The notes beneath the pieces are model-generated. The model was given only the letters and a program-made list of their open reading frames with translations. It was not told where the DNA came from and ran no database searches. From contig OZ252227.1 in NCBI GenBank assembly GCA_965249175.1, positions 2,790,001 to 2,854,000 of the forward strand: DNA of 64,000 nucleotides, read 5' to 3'. Within the stretch, counting starts at the first letter, position 1. The number at the start of each line of letters is the position of its first letter. The position numbers and the translations under genes are program-made. Shown piece by piece: positions 18,289 through 26,901 of the stretch. Source of the stretch: CAZYFH01 sp965249175 (GTDB lineage: Bacteria > Acidobacteriota > Vicinamibacteria > Vicinamibacterales > UBA8438).

Positions 18289-19020
18289 CTACTCTCCGCG
18301 CAGGGCGGCCATCAGGTAACGCATCTCGTCATCGACGTCCGACCGATCGCTGACGGTCTCCGCGATTTCGGCCCGCAGCAGCGCCCGGTAGCGCTGCCGC
18401 AGTCGATGCACCGCCACCTTGACGGCACCTTCGGTCATGCCGAGACGCGCCGCGGTGTCACGGCGGGGAGGTTCATGGCCCGTCAGGCTCTCCTTCAGCG
18501 CCTCGAAGTGCTCGCCCTTGCCGTCGGCCTGCTGGGCCGTCCGCAGCTTTACCAAGGCACGAGCGATCGATGCCTGAGCCCATTCCCGATCGAAACCCGC
18601 ATCGGGGTCGGTCGACTGGGCCGGTTGCTGCGCGTATCGTGCCTCGGGGTCCAGCGCGTCCAGTTCCAGAAGGGTCACGCCGCCGCCGCGTTTCTTGGCC
18701 TGCGCCCGATGCCATTCATTGGCCAGGAAGTGCTTCATCGCGCCGAGGAGGTACGAGCGAAACCGGCCTCGCTCAGGGTCCGCGGTGACGAATCCGCTCG
18801 TCTCGATGAGCCGGGCGAAAAACGATTGCGTGAGGTCCTGGGCGTCCTCCGACGAATACCCGCGGCTGCGCACGAACGCATAGAGCGGATACCAGTACGC
18901 GCGGCACAGGGACTCCAGCGCCTGTCGGGCGCGCGTCTGACTGACCTCCCCGGGTTTGGCCGAAACCACCAGACTCCAGTGCGTGGTGGCGAATCCTCGG
19001 GGGCCAGGCGGATCATGCAT
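18289..19020 (-). CDS. ECF-family RNA polymerase sigma factor
   Basis: 243 aa. Region 2 is recognisable in Y-P-L-Y-A-F-V-R-S-R-G-Y-S-S-E-D-A-Q-D-L-T-Q with the D-A-Q-D-L-T-Q-x-F-F motif, and region 4 in a late helix-turn-helix, A-A-R-L-G-M-T-E-G-A-V-K-V-A-V-H-R-L-R-Q-R-Y. The linker between them is longer than usual. This subgroup is typically encoded next to serine/threonine kinases rather than an anti-sigma factor, and here the kinase gene is 68 bp downstream. A regulator with no anti-sigma gene nearby suggests phosphorylation-based control (inference). The 160 bp upstream hold no gene. Confidence 0.9.
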   Translation of the reverse strand: MHDPPGPRGFATTHWSLVVSAKPGEVSQTRARQALESLCRAYWYPLYAFVRSRGYSSEDAQDLTQSFFARLIETSGFVTADPERGRFRSYLLGAMKHFLANEWHRAQAKKRGGGVTLLELDALDPEARYAQQPAQSTDPDAGFDREWAQASIARALVKLRTAQQADGKGEHFEALKESLTGHEPPRRDTAARLGMTEGAVKVAVHRLRQRYRALLRAEIAETVSDRSDVDDEMRYLMAALRGE

Positions 19021-19182
19021 GCAACGACTCGACGATCAGCATACGCGCGGCTTCAGTCCTGCCACCAGCACCGCTCGTCACGCCTTGCCCGCGCCGCCCA
19101 GTCCGTCGCCATCCGCTGCAACCCACACGAGTTCTGGGGTGAGGGGCCGGCGACATGACGACAACGCCAGCTGGTGGCGAGA

Positions 19183-20202
19183 TCAGCCCGCGAGTGTGGT
19201 CATCAAGATCCACATGGGATTGTTGCCAACCTCGTAGGTTTCGAGGGGCACGAGCGTGCCGTCACCCGGGTCGACACGATACGCCGCCAGTCGGCCCGAC
19301 TGCTGACCGGCCACGTACAGAAAGCGACCATCCGGATCGAGGCTGAAGACCCGCGGCACCGGCTCCGTCGCCACGTGCCCGGTCGCGGTGAGCCGTCCGC
19401 TGGACGGATCGACCGTAAAGCTGGCCACGCTGTTGTGACCGCGGTTGGGCGCGTACAGGAATCTCCCGGACGGGGCGATCTGGATCTGGGAACAGGTGTT
19501 GGGTTCGTCGTAGCCTGGCGGAAGCGTGCCGACTGTCTGGAACGGCGCCAGGGTCCCCACCGACGGATCGAGGCGGTAGGCGGTGACGCTGCTGCCCTGC
19601 TCGTCCGAGAAGTAGACGATGTCCAGCGTCGGGTGGAACGCCAGCGCCCGCGGGCCCAGGTACTCCTGCGGCGAGTGCTTGGGAGGATCGTTGGGAGTCA
19701 GGCGCCCGGTGCGCTCGTCAAACCTGAACTGAAAGATCGCGTTGGGTCCTCGGTTGGCGATGTGGGGCACGAACGCAAACCGGTTGGAGCGATCGGTCAG
19801 GATGGCATGGGCCCCGCCGGCGGTGTATCGCCATTCGACCGGCGGAACGGTGATGGCGCCGTCGCTGTTCACGGCGTGCACGGCCGCGGTGCTCTGGTAG
19901 TAGTAGGCCGAGAGCACGAAACGGCCAGTCCGGTCCGTCGCCACGTAGACCGGCTCGCCCTGCAGCGGCGCGCTGCCGATGAGCGTGAGCGACCCGGTGC
20001 GCTGGTCGATCCGGTAGCTGGACAGCTCCTGACTCTCTCGCCGTCCCACGTAGAGGACGTCCTGGCTCGGATTGACGGCGAGCGGGGCCGGTCCGCCCTC
20101 GACCGCGACGTCTTCTTGCCAGCTGAGCGCGCCCGTCGAGGGGTTTGTCGTGAAGATCGAAATGCGGTCGTCGTCCTGCAGGGCGACATACATGTAAGGC
20201 AT
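19183..20202 (-). CDS. lactonase-family seven-bladed propeller (6-phosphogluconolactonase-like)
   Basis: 339 aa without a convincing signal peptide. Typical family features: Y-V-x-x-x-x-D-D-R-I-S-I-F near the start, repeated blade endings R-F-V-L-S-A-Y-Y and R-F-L-Y-A-P-N-R-G-H-N-S-V-A-S-F, and D-P-D-G-R-F-L-Y-V-A-G-Q near the C-terminus. Pgl-type members hydrolyse 6-phosphogluconolactone; many relatives act on muconolactones or are uncharacterised. It lies 16 bp downstream of a sulfite-oxidase-family gene, suggesting joint expression, so a role in sugar-acid oxidation beside periplasmic dehydrogenases is as likely as the pentose phosphate pathway. Confidence 0.85.
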   Translation of the reverse strand: MPYMYVALQDDDRISIFTTNPSTGALSWQEDVAVEGGPAPLAVNPSQDVLYVGRRESQELSSYRIDQRTGSLTLIGSAPLQGEPVYVATDRTGRFVLSAYYYQSTAAVHAVNSDGAITVPPVEWRYTAGGAHAILTDRSNRFAFVPHIANRGPNAIFQFRFDERTGRLTPNDPPKHSPQEYLGPRALAFHPTLDIVYFSDEQGSSVTAYRLDPSVGTLAPFQTVGTLPPGYDEPNTCSQIQIAPSGRFLYAPNRGHNSVASFTVDPSSGRLTATGHVATEPVPRVFSLDPDGRFLYVAGQQSGRLAAYRVDPGDGTLVPLETYEVGNNPMWILMTTLAG

Positions 20203-20218
20203 GCGTTGCCGACCCCGC

Positions 20219-21388
20219 TCAGGCCACCATCACCGTCCTCGGAAACTGCGAGTTGTCCTCGAGGAAGGTCTGCTTGATGGCCAGCTCGTCGCTCGTCGGC
20301 TGGACGCGGCCCCTCTCATCCGTGGCCCGGGAGACGAGCGTATGCTCACCCGGCGTGGCCCCGTCCCAGGCAAACCGGAACAGCTTCCACGAATACTGAC
20401 CGCTGGTGGCCGGGTCCATCGTCGCCGGCTGCCAAGGGCCATCGTCCACCTTGACCTCGACAGACCGGAGCGGCGTTCCGTCGTGCAACACGAAGCCGAG
20501 CGCCTCGTGCCGGCCACCGACCTGGGTCACGCGCGCGATCACCGACTTCACGCGCAGCCGGGAGACTTCCGTCTCATGCCAGACCGTCTCCCCGGCGATC
20601 TCCTCCGACCACAGCGTGCGATACCACCGCGCCTGCCATTTGCCGAGGAACCGATTCTCTTGCAGGCGGATGCGCGTCAGCCACTTGACGTTCGTCACCC
20701 CATACCAGCCCGGCACAATCAACCGGACCGGCGCACCTTGTTCGCGCGTCAGCGGTTCTCCGTTCAAGGCGTACGCGAGCAGCGGTTCCGAGGTCAGACC
20801 GTCGGCGAGCGGCAGGCTTCGTGCGAAGGGCTGCTCCACCTCGTACGACCGTCCGCGGAAGTCGACCGCCTCCTCTCCCCGGTCCGCCCCGAAGAAGACG
20901 ACCTCGCGAGCGTCGGCGGTGACGCCGGCGAGATCGAGCACCGCGCGCAGCGGCACGCCGGTCCATCGCCCGTTGCTGGCGAGCCCCTGAATGAGCCGGC
21001 TCGAGTTGCCCGAGCACTCGTATCCGGCGTCGACGTCGACCGACTCCATGCCGCGCAGGTAGTCGAGACCGAGCGTCGCTGGCCGATTGACGAGCCCGTT
21101 GATCTGGAGGCGGTAGGTCGTGGGGTCGACGGTCGGCTTGTCGAAATGCTGAATCGTGTAGAAGTCGTCTCTCGGGGTATACGGTCCGTCGATCGTCCGA
21201 ATGTCGAACACGCGGATGGGCGACTCGGGATTCGGTTCCCCGAAGCCGTCCGGAACGTCGGTGAACGGCACCGGGACTTCATCCTGCGCCAGCGCGGGCA
21301 ATGACCACTCGGGGATGCCCAGAGCGCCCAACCCGGCGAGAGCCAGACCCTGCTTCATCAGCGTGCGACGCGTCGTCTCGTGTGACAT
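20219..21388 (-). CDS. sulfite-oxidase-family molybdopterin enzyme, Tat-exported
   Basis: 389 aa from ATG 21388 (GGGAGCG upstream); the frame also allows TTG at 21412. A Tat-like signal (T-R-R-T-L-M-K-Q-G-L-A-L-A-G) precedes a mature enzyme of the SorA/SoxC type: oxidoreductase molybdopterin domain with the Mo-ligand Cys in Y-E-C-S-G-N-S-S-R, substrate-pocket block G-A-P-V-R-L-I-V-P-G-W-Y-G-V-T-N-V-K-W-L, and a C-terminal Ig-like dimerisation domain (V-E-V-K-V-D-D-G-P-W-Q-P-A). It probably oxidises sulfite or a related substrate in the periplasm. No cytochrome c partner is adjacent; the lactonase gene follows it. Confidence 0.88.
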   Translation of the reverse strand: MSHETTRRTLMKQGLALAGLGALGIPEWSLPALAQDEVPVPFTDVPDGFGEPNPESPIRVFDIRTIDGPYTPRDDFYTIQHFDKPTVDPTTYRLQINGLVNRPATLGLDYLRGMESVDVDAGYECSGNSSRLIQGLASNGRWTGVPLRAVLDLAGVTADAREVVFFGADRGEEAVDFRGRSYEVEQPFARSLPLADGLTSEPLLAYALNGEPLTREQGAPVRLIVPGWYGVTNVKWLTRIRLQENRFLGKWQARWYRTLWSEEIAGETVWHETEVSRLRVKSVIARVTQVGGRHEALGFVLHDGTPLRSVEVKVDDGPWQPATMDPATSGQYSWKLFRFAWDGATPGEHTLVSRATDERGRVQPTSDELAIKQTFLEDNSQFPRTVMVA

Positions 21389-21525
21389 GGTGCGCTCCCT
21401 GGCCAGCGACAATCGGGCGCCGGACGACGTCCACGGGACGCGGCCGCCCTCATTCTAATCCCAGAAGGTAGAATCCACGTCTGGCGTGATCGGCCGCGGA
21501 CCGCGGCCCCAATCTGGGAGTCGTC

Positions 21526-23292
21526 ATGTCCACACAGATTCGCGCATCCCGCTGTCGGCTCGGCACCGCCGTGCTGCTCGTGTCGCTGGCGCTGAGCCAC
21601 GCGTCACTCTGGGCCCAGTCCCCCACCGCATTCGTCCCCGTCACCGACGCGATGCTCCAGGATCCGGAACCGGCCGACTGGCTCATGTGGCGACGGACGC
21701 TCGACGGATGGGGCTACAGCCCCTTGGATCAGATCGACCGAGACAACGTCGGCGATCTGCGGATGGTCTGGTCCCGGGGCCTGGCCACCGGGATGCAGCA
21801 GGGCACGCCGCTGGTCTATGACGGCATCATGTACATGCCGAACCCGAACGACATCATCCAGGCCATCGACGCCGTGACGGGCGACCTGCACTGGGAGTAC
21901 CGTCGGGACCTGCCCGACGACATCGACGAGTACATCCGCGGCCTCTCCGACGTCAACCGCAACGTGGCGATCCACGGCACGCTCGTCATCGACACCAGCA
22001 ACGACGACTACATCTACGCTGTCGACGCCACCACCGGTCGGCTGGCGTGGGAAACCGAGATCCTCGACTACAAGGTGAACCCGGCCAGACATTCGTCCGG
22101 CCCGATCATCGCCAGCGGCCTGGCGGTCTCCGGACGCAGCTGCCGCCCCTGGGGCGGACCGGAGGCCTGCGTCATCGTCGCGCACGATGCCGCGACCGGC
22201 GCCGAGCGCTGGCGCCGTCGCCTCGTGCCGGCGCCGGGCGAGCCCGGCGACGAGACCTGGGGCAGCGTGCCGTATGAAGATCGCGTGCACGTCGGGGCGT
22301 GGATGGTCCCCAGCTACGACCCCGCACTCAACCTCGTCTACGTCGGGACGTCGGTCACTTCACCCGCGCCGAAGTTCCTGCGCGGCGGCACGGACAACAC
22401 GCACCTCTACCACAACTCAACACTCGCGCTCGACGCCGACACCGGCGAGATCGTCTGGTATTACCAGCATCTCAACGATCACTGGGACCTGGATCATCCC
22501 TTCGAGCGCATGCTGGTCGACACGGCGGTGTCGCCGGATCCCAGCGCCGTGACCTGGATCAACCCCAGGCTCGACCGGGGTGCGGTGCGCAAGGTCATCA
22601 CCGGTATTCCCGGCAAGACGGGCGTGGTCTACACACTGGACCGCGAAACCGGAGAGTTTCTCTGGGCGACGCCCACGGTCACCCAGAACGTCATCAGCGA
22701 CATCGACGGCGCGACTGGTGGGGTCTCCACGAACTCGGAGCTGGTCTTCCGGCGCGAGGGTCAAGAAGTCCTCGTCTGCCCAAGCTGGTTTGGCGGCAAG
22801 GACTGGGAAGCGGGCGCGTACAGCCCGCTCACCAACACGATGTACTTCCCCCTGCGCAACGTCTGTGGCCGGATGATGGCCACCCGTGAGGCGGGCAGCC
22901 ATTACGCACTCGCCGTGCGCAACCAGATCGCCCCCGGCACCGATCAGGTGGGTACCGTGCGCGCCATCTCCGCAGAGACCGGCGCCACCGCGTGGACCTA
23001 CACGCAACGCGCCGCGACCATGTCACTCGTCGCGACCGGCGGCGGCCTCGTGTTCGGCGGCGATGTCAACGGCCGATTCCGCGCGTTCGACCATGAGACC
23101 GGCGAGATTCTATGGGAGATTAACCTCGGCTCGGCAGTGACCGGGTTTCCCATCACCTTCGCCGTCGACGGGCAGCAGTATGTCGCGGTCAGCACCGGCA
23201 CGGCAGGAACCGCGGCCGGTTTCCTTAGCTTGACGCCGGAGGTGCGCCCGAGCACCGGCAACAACCTTTTCGTGTTCGCGTTACCGGACTGA
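21526..23292 (+). CDS. PQQ-dependent dehydrogenase (methanol/ethanol dehydrogenase-like quinoprotein), copy 1
   Basis: 588 aa with a signal peptide ending S-L-W-A-Q. The whole protein is the eight-bladed quinoprotein propeller: early D-W-L-M-W-R-R-T-L-D-G-W-G-Y-S-P-L-D-Q-I, many A-x-D-A-x-T-G-x-x-x-W tryptophan-docking motifs, the I-P-G-K-T-G-V-V-Y-T-L-D-R-E-T-G-E-F-L-W block and the late G-G-D-V-N-G-R-F-R-A-F-D. The catalytic Asp should be Asp321 in N-D-H-W-D-L-D-H, with a second Asp at 323. The adjacent-cysteine disulfide of classical enzymes is absent, and the usual G-T-G-N-P metal-ligand Asn is replaced (G-T-S-V-T-S-P). Substrate unknown. A close paralogue is at 32197. No dedicated cytochrome gene adjoins it. 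Confidence 0.9.
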   Translation: MSTQIRASRCRLGTAVLLVSLALSHASLWAQSPTAFVPVTDAMLQDPEPADWLMWRRTLDGWGYSPLDQIDRDNVGDLRMVWSRGLATGMQQGTPLVYDGIMYMPNPNDIIQAIDAVTGDLHWEYRRDLPDDIDEYIRGLSDVNRNVAIHGTLVIDTSNDDYIYAVDATTGRLAWETEILDYKVNPARHSSGPIIASGLAVSGRSCRPWGGPEACVIVAHDAATGAERWRRRLVPAPGEPGDETWGSVPYEDRVHVGAWMVPSYDPALNLVYVGTSVTSPAPKFLRGGTDNTHLYHNSTLALDADTGEIVWYYQHLNDHWDLDHPFERMLVDTAVSPDPSAVTWINPRLDRGAVRKVITGIPGKTGVVYTLDRETGEFLWATPTVTQNVISDIDGATGGVSTNSELVFRREGQEVLVCPSWFGGKDWEAGAYSPLTNTMYFPLRNVCGRMMATREAGSHYALAVRNQIAPGTDQVGTVRAISAETGATAWTYTQRAATMSLVATGGGLVFGGDVNGRFRAFDHETGEILWEINLGSAVTGFPITFAVDGQQYVAVSTGTAGTAAGFLSLTPEVRPSTGNNLFVFALPD

Positions 23293-23349
23293 CGCTGATG
23301 CCAGATCCGTCCCGTGCTAAGCTGGCATGTCAGCGCCGGAGGAGGTCGC

Positions 23350-25062
23350 ATGAGACGCTTCGCCGGTCGCGTACCGTTCGGTTCAACGCTCGTCGTCGTC
23401 ATGGCCCTCCTCCTTGGCGGCAGTGCGGTCGCCCTCGACGGCCATCAGGACCATCAACCGCCCATCCTCGACGAGATCATCGTCGACGGCGCCACGGTCT
23501 TTGACCAACAAGGCGTTCAAGACCGACTACGTCTCGAGCTCGGCGAGCCGATCCCGCGGGATCTCACACGGCTGAATCGTCGCCTCGAACGCGTCTACCA
23601 CCGCCGCGGGTACGCTTACGCACAGGTCGAGACCCACTTCGACGACACGGCGGGCCTGTTGACCATTCACGTCGATGAGGGACGGTTCGACGAGATCGAG
23701 TTCAGAGGGGTCGACCGCGATCTCGCGCTGACCCTGGCCGCAGAGATCGATCTGGACCGCGGGCAGGCTTTCAATCGTCGGACGACCGGACGGGCGCTGC
23801 GCGAGCTCCTCGCCGAGACGGACAACCGTCTCGAGCCGGATCGGAGCGACACGCATGAAGCGCCCGAACCCGGCAGCGTCTCGCTCGGACGCCGCGGCCC
23901 GTACGAGCTCGTGGAGCGCGAGGGCACGCGTGTGTTGGTGGTGCAGCTCCGCAAGGACGTCGGGGATTTCAGCGTCACCTTCGGCACTGCCGGCCGAGAG
24001 GACTGGTACAATCCTGTGGATGGGCTCAACCCGGCGCTCGGCTTCAACGGCACCGTGTTCGCCGGCGACGGGATCAATCGCACTTTCGTCAGCGGCTACG
24101 TCTCCTACAAGTTCGCCCGTGACCGGCCAGGCTATACGTTTGGCCTCGAGCGCTCGCTGTTCAATGGGAGCCGGCTCTCCGTTGGTGCCTCCGTCCACGA
24201 CCTGACGGCCTCCGACGATGCGTGGCGGCTCTCGCCCACGGAACAGAGCCTGTCGTCGCTGGCGTTCAAGACGACGTTTCGTGATTACTATCGCCGCCGC
24301 GGCTACCAACTACACGCGGCCGGGCGGCTGGACGACCATCACGAAGTCCTGGCGTCTTGGCGCGACGAACGACATGAGCCGCTGCGTAACGAAACGAGCT
24401 ACAGCATCTTTCAGGACGACCACGTCTTTGCCGCGAACGGCACCGCCGCGATTGGCGACCTTCACGCGGTCGTCCTTGGATACGCGTGGGACACCCGCGG
24501 CCTCGATCAGGCTGCGGACGAGACCACGTACTTGCGCCATCAGCTCGACAACCCGTATGGCAGCCTGGGGAGTCAGGATGCGGGGGTCCGGGTGGAATGG
24601 ACGTCCGAGATCAGCGCCCCCGGCACGTTGGGCAGCGACTTCGATTTCCGGCGCCACATCCTGAACGCCAGGGCCTACACCACGCCGTCGCCGCGGCAGC
24701 AGGTCAACGCGCGACTGCTGCTCGGGCTCTCCGATGGTGTCTTGCCGCCGCAGCGGCTGTTCGCCCTCGGGGGTCTGGGCAGCGTGCGAGGATACGACTT
24801 CAAAGAAACGGTCGGAGAGCAGATGACGTTGGTCAACGTGGAGTACAAGCTCCGTCTGCAACAGCACGACGGCCCGACCGGGGTGGCCTTCGTTGACGTC
24901 GGCCGTATCTCGCGCGCCGTCGACGCGTCCCGCACCGATTGGCTGACCGGTGTCGGTCTGGGCGTCGAGTTCTGGGACTCCCTGCGATTCGATTTTGCCT
25001 ACAGGCTCAACGACATCCCGCAGTCGTTCCAGTGGACCGTCCGCTTGAGCCCGACGTTCTGA
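23350..25062 (+). CDS. BamA/TamA-like outer-membrane protein (POTRA plus surface-antigen barrel)
   Basis: 570 aa from ATG 23350 with GGAGG at 23341-23345. Signal peptide ending A-V-A-L-D, then one to two POTRA domains (D-E-I-I-V-D-G-A-T-V-F, and L-L-T-I-H-V-D-E-G-R-F-D-E-I-E-F-R-G-V), then a 16-strand-type barrel region ending with the D15 signature R-L-F-A-L-G-G-L-G-S-V-R-G-Y and a terminal Phe (R-L-S-P-T-F), the C-terminal beta-signal. It is shorter than BamA (which has five POTRAs), so a two-partner-secretion, TamA-like or PatA-like role is likelier than core BamA. It starts 57 bp after the quinoprotein gene in the same direction. Confidence 0.85.
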   Translation: MRRFAGRVPFGSTLVVVMALLLGGSAVALDGHQDHQPPILDEIIVDGATVFDQQGVQDRLRLELGEPIPRDLTRLNRRLERVYHRRGYAYAQVETHFDDTAGLLTIHVDEGRFDEIEFRGVDRDLALTLAAEIDLDRGQAFNRRTTGRALRELLAETDNRLEPDRSDTHEAPEPGSVSLGRRGPYELVEREGTRVLVVQLRKDVGDFSVTFGTAGREDWYNPVDGLNPALGFNGTVFAGDGINRTFVSGYVSYKFARDRPGYTFGLERSLFNGSRLSVGASVHDLTASDDAWRLSPTEQSLSSLAFKTTFRDYYRRRGYQLHAAGRLDDHHEVLASWRDERHEPLRNETSYSIFQDDHVFAANGTAAIGDLHAVVLGYAWDTRGLDQAADETTYLRHQLDNPYGSLGSQDAGVRVEWTSEISAPGTLGSDFDFRRHILNARAYTTPSPRQQVNARLLLGLSDGVLPPQRLFALGGLGSVRGYDFKETVGEQMTLVNVEYKLRLQQHDGPTGVAFVDVGRISRAVDASRTDWLTGVGLGVEFWDSLRFDFAYRLNDIPQSFQWTVRLSPTF

Positions 25063-25077
25063 CGAGAGAAGCCAAAA

Positions 25078-26109
25078 ATGCAGAAGACACAGAAACCGAC
25101 GGGCGCAGCGAAGCCAGCGGCTCTGCTGGTGTTGGCGGTGGTGGCGGTGGTGGCGGTGCTTGCGTTGGCCACGGGCTCATCCGAGGTCGCGGCCCAGGGG
25201 CCGGCACGCGTGAGCACCTCGGAGTTCAACGGCTGGATGGAGGAGATCTCGAACTGGGGCCGGTGGGGCGAGGACGATCAGCTCGGCACGCTCAACCTCA
25301 TCACCGACGCGAAGCGCCGGGACGCGGCAGGGCTGGTCCGGGACGGGGTGTCAGTGTCCATGGCCCGCGAGCTGAACACCACGCGCGACGTGGTCAACGC
25401 CAACCCCTTCGAGCATGCACTGGCCGTGTCGGCATTCGGCGGCCATGAAGTCGCCGGCGACGTCTACAGCGTGCAGTATCACGGCTTCGCGCACTCACAC
25501 ATCGATGGACTCCCCCACTTCGCCCACGAGGGGCGGATGTACAACGGCTTCTCGGTGAGTGGCCTCAAGGCGGACGGCGCGGAACGGCTTGGCGTCCACA
25601 ACATGCAGCACGGGATCGTGACCCGCGGCGTTCTGATCGACATGGCGTGGCACCAGGGCGTCGATTATCTCGAACCGGGTACCGCGATCACCGTTCAAGA
25701 CCTGGAAGCCTGGGAAGCGAGAACCGGGGTTCGCGTCGGGAGCGGCGACGTCTTGCTCATCCGGACCGGTCGCTGGGAGGCCGTACGGCAACTGGGGCAG
25801 TGGAACTTCGTCGAACGCGCGGCGGGCTCCCACGCCTCGGTCGCCAGATGGCTCAAAGCCCGTGACGTCGCCGTGATCGGGTCGGACGGCGTCAGCGACG
25901 TCATGCCGTCCCACGTCGAAGGCCTCGTGAATCCGCTACACGAGCTCGTGATCGTCGGTCTCGGCATGCCGATCCTCGACAACCTCGATCTCGATGCGCT
26001 TGCTCGAGAGGCACAGCAACGCGGACGGTGGGAGTTTCTCTTCGTCGGCGCGCCGCTACGCGTGCGCGGGGGCACGGGGTCGCCCCTCAACCCGCTCGCG
26101 GTATTTTAG
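25078..26109 (+). CDS. exported cyclase-family protein (kynurenine formamidase-like metal hydrolase)
   Basis: 343 aa. A hydrophobic leader (residues 15-40) precedes the mature domain. The metal site signature of the cyclase/KynB family is visible as F-A-H-S-H-I-D-G-L-P-H-F (the H-x-x-x-D-x-x-x-H pattern), and G-D-V-L-L-I-R-T-G-R-W-E and V-I-G-S-D-G-V-S are further conserved blocks. Family members hydrolyse amides or lactones such as N-formylkynurenine or isatin. Export and a neighbouring outer-membrane barrel (15 bp upstream) argue against kynurenine metabolism and for a periplasmic substrate. It is convergent with the molybdoenzyme gene ending at 26113. Confidence 0.85.
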   Translation: MQKTQKPTGAAKPAALLVLAVVAVVAVLALATGSSEVAAQGPARVSTSEFNGWMEEISNWGRWGEDDQLGTLNLITDAKRRDAAGLVRDGVSVSMARELNTTRDVVNANPFEHALAVSAFGGHEVAGDVYSVQYHGFAHSHIDGLPHFAHEGRMYNGFSVSGLKADGAERLGVHNMQHGIVTRGVLIDMAWHQGVDYLEPGTAITVQDLEAWEARTGVRVGSGDVLLIRTGRWEAVRQLGQWNFVERAAGSHASVARWLKARDVAVIGSDGVSDVMPSHVEGLVNPLHELVIVGLGMPILDNLDLDALAREAQQRGRWEFLFVGAPLRVRGGTGSPLNPLAVF

Positions 26110-26112
26110 AGA

Positions 26113-26901
26113 TTACACACCGGCGAACCAGTGGAACCCGTAGTCGGAGCTGAGGCCCCCGGTGCCCCGCCCGAAGCCCGCGAGCGAGGCGACCACCTGG
26201 ACGGACGTGAGGAACTTGACGTTCTTGTACCCGCATTGCCGCTCGACCCGAAGTCGCAGCGGCGCGCCGTTGCCGACCGGCAGGTCCGCGCCGTTCAAGC
26301 CGTAGGCGAGAATCGTCTGGGGATGCACCACCTCGAACATGTCGATGCTCTCGTACCATCCATCAGCGGTGTGCAGGACGACGTAGCGCGCCTCGGGCCG
26401 CACACCCCCGGCCGCATCGAGCACGCGCCGCAGCGGGGCGCCCGTCCACTGGGCGATCGCCGACCAGCCTTGCTCGCACACGTGGGCCGTGATCTGCGTC
26501 CGCGACGGCAAGCGCTTGATGTCGTCGAGCGACAGCGACACCGGACGGCCGACAAGTCCCGTGACCGGCAGGCGCCAATCCTTGAAACCGCCTCGTCGTA
26601 GCCGTTGATAGGTCTTGTCCGGCGGGTTGGTCTGACCCCAGGTCGGAAAGTCCTCGGCGATGTCCCTGGGTTGATACTCGCGCGCCAGCGGTTGCCCCGC
26701 CTGCAGCAGCCGATTCGTGCCCATCGTGAGCACATCGGCAATGCCGATCAGCCCCCCCCTCACCGTCGGCGGCATAAAAGCCTCGCGTGTGCAGCCCGCC
26801 AGCAGCAGGCCGCCCATCGCCGACGCGCCCCGCAGCAGCTGACGGCGCGAAACGAGCCGACGATGTGTGGCGCGTTCCGGTGGAGAGGGCGAGTTGCTCA
26901 T
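26113..26901 (-). CDS. molybdopterin-dependent oxidoreductase (sulfite-oxidase fold, short form)
   Basis: 262 aa from ATG 26901, which overlaps the cytochrome b stop as ATGA; the frame is open further upstream only as a shadow of that gene. N-terminal signal with V-S-R-R-Q-L-L-R-G (Tat) and a possible lipobox L-L-L-A-G-C. The Mo ligand Cys lies in A-H-V-C-E-Q-G-W-S-A-I-A-Q-W, and N-G-A-P-L-R-L-R-V-E-R-Q-C-G-Y-K-N-V-K-F-L is the second family block. It lacks the C-terminal dimerisation domain. With the overlapping cytochrome b gene it most likely forms a membrane-bound two-subunit reductase or dehydrogenase analogous to MsrPQ; the substrate is unknown. Confidence 0.88.
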   Translation of the reverse strand: MSNSPSPPERATHRRLVSRRQLLRGASAMGGLLLAGCTREAFMPPTVRGGLIGIADVLTMGTNRLLQAGQPLAREYQPRDIAEDFPTWGQTNPPDKTYQRLRRGGFKDWRLPVTGLVGRPVSLSLDDIKRLPSRTQITAHVCEQGWSAIAQWTGAPLRRVLDAAGGVRPEARYVVLHTADGWYESIDMFEVVHPQTILAYGLNGADLPVGNGAPLRLRVERQCGYKNVKFLTSVQVVASLAGFGRGTGGLSSDYGFHWFAGV

